Below, in pieces: positions 58,132 through 64,000 of a DNA stretch of 64,000 nucleotides. Source of the stretch: Ideonella dechloratans (lineage in GTDB: Bacteria > Pseudomonadota > Gammaproteobacteria > Burkholderiales > Burkholderiaceae_C); assembly GCF_021049305.1 (NCBI RefSeq), contig NZ_CP088082.1, positions 434,001 to 498,000 of the forward strand. Direction: 5' to 3'. The translations under genes were made by a program, and so were the position numbers. Within the stretch, counting starts at the first letter, position 1; each line of letters opens with the position of its first letter. Under the pieces are notes generated by a model. The model was given only the letters and a program-made list of their open reading frames with translations. It searched no databases and had not been told where the DNA came from.

Positions 58132-61100
58132 TCAAATTTTTTCCAGCTCCGCAAATCTCACCTCTGGAAGAGAGTCTTTACTTGCCAAGTTGATAATTTC
58201 AAGCAATCCGGTTTCATCTCGGAAATGCATCAGAAGCGTTCTGGCTAGAACGACGCACGCGGAGCGAATGGTTGATGCATTCACCATCACCTCGGCGCGA
58301 GGCGGAATTTTTTCGTAGGCTACGGACTCAAATACCGACGGAAGCCTGTCCTTCAAGGCAAGCAGTTGATAGTCGGACAACCTGTTTGATATCGCGAGTT
58401 TATTGGCTAACAAGATCAACTGGTGCAGGGCTGTCGGCATCTCAGATTCAATGATTGCCAATACGGACGAAATTAATCTATCCAGAGCCGGCACGCTTCC
58501 TGGCTTCGTCGATTCGGCCCACCTTTCGATCGCGATTGCCGCGTAGGTTGAACTTACATGGTCGCGGCCATGAATCGCATTTCGCAAGATATCAGAAGTT
58601 GCGGTGACCACCTCCATACCAAGGTGCACGAAGGCAGGGAATCCGGGTAATACTGATGCGGCGCCATCGACCTCAGAGTACAGCTTTCGCAAAGCATCGA
58701 ATCTGGCTCGGCTTCTTTGGGGCTTTCGTAATGCGGGAACAACCGAATTGGAAAGCGCCCTGCCAATTGCCATCGTAAGTTCTCGGTCCTGATGTCCACC
58801 AAAGAATCGATCTTGTTTCGCGCTAGGGCGCCAAGCCGTCATCGCATGAAAGATCTTGAGTGCTTGGGCAGGCGTCGGCAGCAGTCGATGCCGCTTCGAT
58901 AATGCGGCGCCGTTGATGCCATCGCACCAATCAATCGCGCGCTGCATTTCCGGCGAGGGAAAACTGCGAAACTCTCGCTGTGTGTTCCCAAGGACTTCAG
59001 GATCCATGTCGAAGAGATCTCGTCGTACCAACTCTTCAACGCGGGACGGGTCTTGACTGGGCAGATCTAGGAAGGTGTGGGGCAGCAAGCCCGTATCCGG
59101 CACACTCGAAAAGTCGGGGGTAGCGCCCCACAGAGCTATCGCCAAATTCGCACTTTCAGCTTGGGTCAAGAACCCCGGCTTCGCACAGATCCTCAGAAGT
59201 CGAAGCAAGGGGTCCAAACGCAATCGTCCGACAGAAGTTCCGCTCCGCCGGATGAGTTCAGCGATGCGAGCGTCCAATGACGGGTAGGTGCTTCGCTCAT
59301 CTAGTTGATTGATCATCATCAGCGGGTTAGCCCAGTCGTGGTGGCGCTCGCCGGCCAGCTCGCAGGTCAATGGAAACTCCAGGGCCTCAGGAAGAAGCCT
59401 CGCGCGCTGATCTGGGGGGATGCTATTCAGCGAATTAACGGCAAGGTGCGTAAAGCTCTCAGAGGTCCAAGGATGCTGCAAACCAGGTTTTTGTGCAGAT
59501 GCGGCAGTAAATATAAAAATCTCCGTAGCTGCTTCGGGAGGCATGCGAACAACGAGTCTGCTGAGTACCTCATATAGAACCCTGAGCATTGAAATGGATT
59601 TGTGTCGTTGATCAGCAGTGCCTTGCTGCTGGGCTGTCTGCCAATACTCAATCGCAGCACGCACCCGTTGAGCAAGGAAAACCACCACATCAAGTTTTGC
59701 CTTTGCGACGCCGACTCGCGTAAAATAGTCTTTTACAGAATCAGAACTCTCCGTGCTTGCCGCGCGAATCGCCCAGGCGCCGTCAATCAGCTCGTCTCCG
59801 GTGCCGCCGGTAAGGACAACTCTCTTAATGTCGTCGGATAAGAGATTGACGTCCGGTGTGCTGCCTAGTCTCAAAGGAATGCCGACGACGCGCGTTAGCC
59901 CATCGATAAGGAGCAGCTCCTCGGATTTCCCCTCTATATAGCCGCTACTTTGTACCTGACGGTAGTGTCCTTGAGCGAAGAGCGGCTCTATGGCTACTTG
60001 CTGGTCGATATGCTTCTCGAATCGCTCTTGCAGCTTCTCGCGAATATGGTCTATATAATCCCATGGGTCGCATTTCCAGTGCCTGTAGTTCTGCTCGACA
60101 AATGAAGGTAGCTCTTCCTTGCTCTCGGCGAACTTCAGCGCTTGGACGAAGCGCAAAAGCCAATGTGCCCAGACCAGTCGAGATAAAATTGGAATAGAAC
60201 GTCGATCGCTTCGATGAGACCTTAGCAGCTCGCCATAGGCACGAGCCACCAGTTCTGACATCTCATCAGCGCGTCCAAGCTCCGAAAGAAGCGCGGCTTT
60301 GCGCAACTTCCAGACTGGATCTTCGCCTGTGACCTTTTCAACAAGCTCAGATAGGCCTGCATAGTCGAGTTTGTCTCTACATACGAGGGCCTGGTGATAG
60401 GCTACCTCCGCAGCAGAATCTGGTAGGTATTCACCGAACGACGAGATCGTCATGATCAGCTTTTGAGTAATCTGATCTTTCGCCTGCCGTTCGTCTTCAG
60501 TATGGGCAGAAAGCCAACGACAGTGGTTCAGCAGTGCGAGCGCTATCTCAAGCTGTTGCCGCACAGAGATGGAAGTGGGAATAGCTGGATCAGCAATCGA
60601 TTCAAGCATTTCAGCGAACCATAACTCCATTGGCTCGAACGCTATGGTCTTTCGCCAGCAAAGCTCATAAAGGATTCTTGACCGGTCTTCGGGCTTCAGC
60701 GCGTCAAGCATTGCCTTCGTTGGCCAAGGGTTTGTCACTTGGTTCGCAAGCTTCCAACGAATCGAAGGCGGGCAGACCAGCCAGCCCGGGTAGGACTCAC
60801 GCGTGGCTTTTAACTGAGCGAGTTGTGCCACTAGTCTTGCTGCGCCTCTATCCGGAGTGTGTTGAAGCCGAATTTCCTCGATGCTTGTGGTTGCCTCTTC
60901 TGAAGTCGGCGTCGGGCGCCAGTCCCGCGGATTGATATGGGACTTGAGTTCGTCGTGCAGAGCAGTCAAGAACAATCTAGTGGCGATTTCATGCTTGAGA
61001 TCTACATCCGGAACGTCAGTGACAAGCGGACCTAAATCAATTGGCGCGACGTTCATAGATTCGAGTTGGGTTCGGCGTGCAGCAGGAAGATCTAGTGCTC

Positions 61101-61827
61101 CGACGAGATAGATCTTTCGCGCATGATCCGCAAGATGATCTCTGACCCAGCCCGCCCACGCTAGGAAGTTCGGATCGTCGCCCGAGAACCCCAGGAGACA
61201 CAACTCGTTTTCGATGAAAACCTGCCTAGTCAGGTTCACAAACGGTGCGAACGTGATAGGGTATCTCCGATAGTCCTCCTGAGCGGCGATAAATTTATCG
61301 GTAACGCCAATCGTTCCATGGAGTTTGACGATTCGTGGCGAGGGCGCCCACGCCAGGTCAGTGCACTTCGTGACGGTCGTGTAGTAAGGGCTGTTGAGTT
61401 CCGCTGCTGCTCTTTCTAGAAGCGTGTCCCAATTCGTCGTCAATACGTCAGTCCAAGGGAGGCTCAGTAGCGACTGATAGAGAGGCCCGTTTTTCCAAGC
61501 GTCGTCCTCAATCTCGAACCGGATTTGGTCGTTCAGGACTGACTGACCGAAGTACGCCCGGAACTCCTCCGCAACGCGTAGTGGGTCTACGAAGCTTACG
61601 TCTCGTCCCGGATAGAGCTTCTCAACAAGTCGCTTCGTGAATTGGTTCCACAACGGCATTCGCTTGCTTCCACCAACGTGCACAGCCGCCGAACGGCTGA
61701 ATCCTGCGCCCACCATGATTGCGGCACCGTGATGGCTTGCGTCTAGGCGATGCAGGGCAGAAGCAAGCTTCTTGAGTTGCGGATAGTCCGGCAACTGGCT
61801 CGGTGAGATGAGTTGTTTGGTAGTCAT
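58132..61827 (-). CDS. Large SIR2-domain protein (candidate defence-associated sirtuin, NADase)
   Basis: A 1231-residue cytoplasmic protein. The N-terminal SIR2-like domain (about 20-290) has AIMVGAGFSRSA (residues 37-48), LTTNWDTLLE with Asn132, and IVKLHGT with His170, the catalytic Asn/His pair of NAD-hydrolysing SIR2 defence proteins. LGFSGDDPNF follows. The remaining roughly 900 residues look like helical repeats without a recognised domain. This is the layout of DSR1/DSR2, which deplete NAD+ on phage infection. GC content is visibly lower than in all neighbours, indicating transfer. ATG 61827 is chosen over a TTG three codons upstream. No partner gene is seen. Confidence 0.8.
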   Translation of the reverse strand: MTTKQLISPSQLPDYPQLKKLASALHRLDASHHGAAIMVGAGFSRSAAVHVGGSKRMPLWNQFTKRLVEKLYPGRDVSFVDPLRVAEEFRAYFGQSVLNDQIRFEIEDDAWKNGPLYQSLLSLPWTDVLTTNWDTLLERAAAELNSPYYTTVTKCTDLAWAPSPRIVKLHGTIGVTDKFIAAQEDYRRYPITFAPFVNLTRQVFIENELCLLGFSGDDPNFLAWAGWVRDHLADHARKIYLVGALDLPAARRTQLESMNVAPIDLGPLVTDVPDVDLKHEIATRLFLTALHDELKSHINPRDWRPTPTSEEATTSIEEIRLQHTPDRGAARLVAQLAQLKATRESYPGWLVCPPSIRWKLANQVTNPWPTKAMLDALKPEDRSRILYELCWRKTIAFEPMELWFAEMLESIADPAIPTSISVRQQLEIALALLNHCRWLSAHTEDERQAKDQITQKLIMTISSFGEYLPDSAAEVAYHQALVCRDKLDYAGLSELVEKVTGEDPVWKLRKAALLSELGRADEMSELVARAYGELLRSHRSDRRSIPILSRLVWAHWLLRFVQALKFAESKEELPSFVEQNYRHWKCDPWDYIDHIREKLQERFEKHIDQQVAIEPLFAQGHYRQVQSSGYIEGKSEELLLIDGLTRVVGIPLRLGSTPDVNLLSDDIKRVVLTGGTGDELIDGAWAIRAASTESSDSVKDYFTRVGVAKAKLDVVVFLAQRVRAAIEYWQTAQQQGTADQRHKSISMLRVLYEVLSRLVVRMPPEAATEIFIFTAASAQKPGLQHPWTSESFTHLAVNSLNSIPPDQRARLLPEALEFPLTCELAGERHHDWANPLMMINQLDERSTYPSLDARIAELIRRSGTSVGRLRLDPLLRLLRICAKPGFLTQAESANLAIALWGATPDFSSVPDTGLLPHTFLDLPSQDPSRVEELVRRDLFDMDPEVLGNTQREFRSFPSPEMQRAIDWCDGINGAALSKRHRLLPTPAQALKIFHAMTAWRPSAKQDRFFGGHQDRELTMAIGRALSNSVVPALRKPQRSRARFDALRKLYSEVDGAASVLPGFPAFVHLGMEVVTATSDILRNAIHGRDHVSSTYAAIAIERWAESTKPGSVPALDRLISSVLAIIESEMPTALHQLILLANKLAISNRLSDYQLLALKDRLPSVFESVAYEKIPPRAEVMVNASTIRSACVVLARTLLMHFRDETGLLEIINLASKDSLPEVRFAELEKI

Positions 61828-62075
61828 ATGTCCCAATGATCATCAAGAATGAACCTGCCGCGCGGATTAGGTGAAGGAGGCTCACGGCGTCGCATGGTTG
61901 CGAAATCGGACGATTCCACACATTTTGGGGCTTACAGAGTTTGCCACTAGCGGGGATGACCGAAAACTCTTTCTGTTCAGGTGGTCCTGCATGGTTCCTG
62001 ATCGACGGGCGGTGGTAGTCCACTGAAAGGCAGCTGTTGTTGACCGAACAGTCATTCCCCAGTGGCCGAGCCCCA
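61828..62075. other. Intergenic region upstream of SIR2 gene
   Basis: 248 bp of low-GC sequence holding the SIR2 gene promoter and probably the right boundary of the transferred segment. An open minus-strand frame here overlaps the SIR2 start and is not convincing as a gene. The palindrome ATGATCAT lies 7 bp before the SIR2 ATG (61835-61842). No tRNA or attachment-site repeat was recognised. Confidence 0.5.
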
Positions 62076-62993
62076 TCACCCCTCCTCCCCCACCTCCCAA
62101 TAAGGCGGATCCCCAAACGCCGTGCGCAGCCAATCCACCAGCGCGCGCAGCTTGGCGGACACCTTGCGCCCTTCGGGGTGGGCCACGTACAGATATTCCG
62201 GCGCCGCCTGCAGGCCGATGTCCACCACCTTCAGCGTGCCGGCGCGGATGTCCTGGCCCACGATGAAGCTGGGCAGCATGGCCAACCCCAGGCCGGCCAG
62301 GGCGGCGTCGCGCATCATGTCGCCGTTGTTCACGCGCAGGGCCGCGGGTGGGCGCACGAAGTCGGTGGGCTCCTCGCCTTCACCTTCAAAGCGCCAGTCG
62401 GCAATGCCGCGGTTCAGGTAATAGATGGCGCGGTGGCCGGTCAGGTCGGCCGGGCTCTGGGGCTCGCCGTGGCGGGCCAGGTAGTCGGGCGACGCCACCA
62501 GCCTGCGCCGGCCGCGCGCCAGCGTCCAGGCCACCAGGCGGGAGTCTTCGATGCGGCCGTGGCGGATGACGGCGTCGAAGCCTTCGGCCATGGCGTCCAC
62601 CCGGCGGTCGTCCAGTTCCAGCGTCAGCGCAATGGCGGGGTGGCGGGCCAGAAAGGGGTAGAGCGCCGGCCCCAGGTGCGTTCGCCCGAAGGTGACGGGG
62701 GCGGACAGCCGCATGGGCCCGGCCAGCTCGCCGCGGCGCTCGGCCATGTCGGCCACGGCCTCGTCCACGTCCTGCACCAGGCGCCGCGCCCGCACCAGAA
62801 AGGCGGCGCCGTCCTCGGTCAGGCTCAGGCGCCGGGTGGTGCGGTGGAAGAGGCGGGCGCCCAGGTCTTCTTCCAGCGCGGCCAGCCGGCTGCTGACGAC
62901 CGATTTGGACCAGCCCCCGCGCCGCGCGGCGGCGCTGATGGAGCCCACCTCCGCCACGGCGACGAAGCTGGCAATGTCCTCGAGCTTGAGCAT
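62076..62993 (-). CDS. LysR-family transcriptional regulator
   Basis: A 305-residue LTTR: MLKLEDIASFVAVAEVGSISAAARRGGWSKSVVSSRLAALEEDLG with a C-terminal effector domain (APVTFGRTHLGPALYPFLARHPAIALTLELDDRRVD). It resembles the subgroup that regulates adjacent oxidoreductase genes. ATG 62993. Divergent from the SDR gene at 63193, which it probably controls through the 199-bp intergenic region. Confidence 0.88.
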   Translation of the reverse strand: MLKLEDIASFVAVAEVGSISAAARRGGWSKSVVSSRLAALEEDLGARLFHRTTRRLSLTEDGAAFLVRARRLVQDVDEAVADMAERRGELAGPMRLSAPVTFGRTHLGPALYPFLARHPAIALTLELDDRRVDAMAEGFDAVIRHGRIEDSRLVAWTLARGRRRLVASPDYLARHGEPQSPADLTGHRAIYYLNRGIADWRFEGEGEEPTDFVRPPAALRVNNGDMMRDAALAGLGLAMLPSFIVGQDIRAGTLKVVDIGLQAAPEYLYVAHPEGRKVSAKLRALVDWLRTAFGDPPYWEVGEEG

Positions 62994-63192
62994 GGCGGGC
63001 CCTTCCGGCGGGCGCTGGGGTGGCCCGGTGGCTGGCAGTTTACGGACGGCGCTCGGTCGGATTGTTCTGCTTTTGCGGAAAGTTGATCCGCGGCTGGCTG
63101 GCTTCTCTCGCGGTTGCTGCAGGAACAGACTGCGTCATCGCCATTGAAGGCGCAACCCAACGGTCTGCAACTGTCAGACGAAGGAGAACAGC

Positions 63193-63960
63193 ATGAGCGG
63201 AAGACTGAACGGCAAGGTGGCCCTGGTGACGGGCGCCAGTTCCGGCATTGGGCGGGCCACGGCGCGCCTGTTTGCGGCCGAAGGGGCCCGGGTGGTGGTG
63301 GGCGCGCGCCGCGCCGCCGAGCTGGATGAACTGGTGGCCGAGATTGCCGCTGCCGGCGGCAGCGCGGTGGCGCTGGCGGGCGATGTGCGCTCCGAGGCCT
63401 ACGCCCAGGCGCTGGTGGCGCTGGCCGTGCAGCGCTACGGCCGGCTGGACGTGGCCTTCAACAACGCCGGCACGCTGGGCGAGGGCGGGCCCAGCATCGA
63501 GGTGTCCGAAGCCGGCTGGGCCGACACGCTGGCCATCAACCTCACCGGCGCCTTCCTGGGCGCCAAGCACCAGATCGCGCAGATGCTGAAGAACGGCGGC
63601 GGCTCGGTCATCTTCACCTCCACCTTCGTGGGCTACACGGTGGCCTTTCCGGGCACCACGGCCTATGCGGCCAGCAAGTCGGGCCTGATCGGCCTGACCC
63701 AGGCGCTGGCGGCCGAATATGGCCCGCAGCAGGTGCGGGTGAATGCCGTGCTGCCCGGCGCGGTGGACACCGACATGTACCGCAGCAAGAACGACAGCGC
63801 CGAGGCGCAGACCTTCATCACCGGCCTGCACGCCCTCAAGCGCGTGGCCCAGCCCGAAGAGATCGCCCGCTCGGTGCTCTACCTGGCCTCGGACGATGCG
63901 TCCTTCGTGACGGGCACGGCGTCGCTGGTGGATGGCGGGCTGTCCATCACGCGCACCTGA
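63193..63960 (+). CDS. Short-chain dehydrogenase/reductase
   Basis: A 255-residue classical SDR with TGASSGIG (residues 13-20), NNAG (about 92-95), catalytic Ser in FTSTFVGY and YAASK (about 157-161). The C-terminus FVTGTASLVDGGLSI is family-typical. Good RBS AAGGAGAA before ATG 63193. Likely target of the divergent LysR regulator; substrate unknown. Confidence 0.88.
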   Translation: MSGRLNGKVALVTGASSGIGRATARLFAAEGARVVVGARRAAELDELVAEIAAAGGSAVALAGDVRSEAYAQALVALAVQRYGRLDVAFNNAGTLGEGGPSIEVSEAGWADTLAINLTGAFLGAKHQIAQMLKNGGGSVIFTSTFVGYTVAFPGTTAYAASKSGLIGLTQALAAEYGPQQVRVNAVLPGAVDTDMYRSKNDSAEAQTFITGLHALKRVAQPEEIARSVLYLASDDASFVTGTASLVDGGLSITRT

Positions 63961-64000
63961 GGGTGTGCGCGGGTCAGCGCGCGCTGTCTTGGTCCGGCGC

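Noticed and set aside
57865..62075. Flanking direct repeats or tRNA as attachment sites of the SIR2 island
   Set aside because: TGGTTACGAAGCC on the left and TGGTTGCGAAATC on the right are only weakly similar (10 of 13) and no tRNA or integrase is present.
61622..62116. A 164-codon minus-strand frame across the SIR2 gene start
   Set aside because: Overlaps the SIR2 coding start in another frame, has no domain and no ribosome-binding site; probably chance.

Overview
The window looks like chromosomal DNA of a GC-rich betaproteobacterium, most likely Burkholderiales (Ideonella/Rubrivivax/Leptothrix-type). This rests on the roughly 70% GC composition over most of its length and on the gene content: assimilatory nitrite reductase with a NasR-type ANTAR regulator, metNIQ, a DUF3079 protein, an ACR3-type arsenic operon, many c-type cytochromes and many GGDEF proteins. 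No rRNA, tRNA or CRISPR array was found. Taxonomy is inference.

Layout. (1) 1-8806: a visibly lower-GC accessory block of oxidoreductases (zinc-type dehydrogenase, epimerase, SnoaL-like protein, nitronate monooxygenase, cupin, SDR) around a MocR/PdxR-type regulator. The regulator is cut in two by an intact IS21-family element (2804-5459) with a 7-bp target duplication. Removing the element and one duplication copy restores the reading frame exactly. The block ends against a 5'-truncated-looking gene near 8807-8852. (2) 8852-16242: DUF1304 protein, PAS-GGDEF cyclase, a Cyc2-like cytochrome-porin fusion with a diheme lipoprotein cytochrome, and metNIQ. (3) 16243-23672: nitrogen block on the minus strand, nirB-nirD-nasR then nirC and a PP2C-kinase fusion. 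Both units have a candidate sigma-54 promoter, and nirC has a hairpin/terminator leader that NasR could antiterminate. (4) 23673-32590: small regulatory and metabolic genes (DUF3079, GGDEF, LysR with SnoaL/SDR/MFS, YciI-like, MarR/AbrB transporter, OmpP1/FadL porin). (5) 32725-35714: cytosolic group 2-like [NiFe]-hydrogenase small and large subunits plus maturation protease, followed by a PAS-GGDEF-EAL protein.

(6) 38475-43109: a pentaheme cytochrome that joins an alcohol-dehydrogenase-type triheme module to a TsdA (thiosulfate dehydrogenase)-like diheme module, followed by a TtrS/TtrR-like two-component system. (7) 43125-46010: nitronate monooxygenase, DUF1992 and DUF3563-like proteins, GGDEF protein. 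(8) 46053-52746: a nine-gene minus-strand arsenic operon, arsR-arsI-arsC-arsC-acr3-ECF sigma-arsP-small thioredoxin-arsA. (9) 52920-57864: ModE-like regulator with a Mo-box-like palindrome before a TauE/SafE permease, then an AmmeMemoRadiSam pair and two small membrane proteins. (10) 58132-61827: a lower-GC 1231-residue SIR2-domain protein, a strong candidate for a stand-alone antiphage NADase, lying as a foreign island between housekeeping-like genes. (11) 62076-63960: divergent LysR and SDR.

The most interesting leads are the large SIR2 protein, the TsdA fusion with its TtrSR-like regulators, the Cyc2-like fusion, the hydrogenase with Asp in a proximal-cluster Cys position, and the sigma-54/ANTAR leader of nirC.
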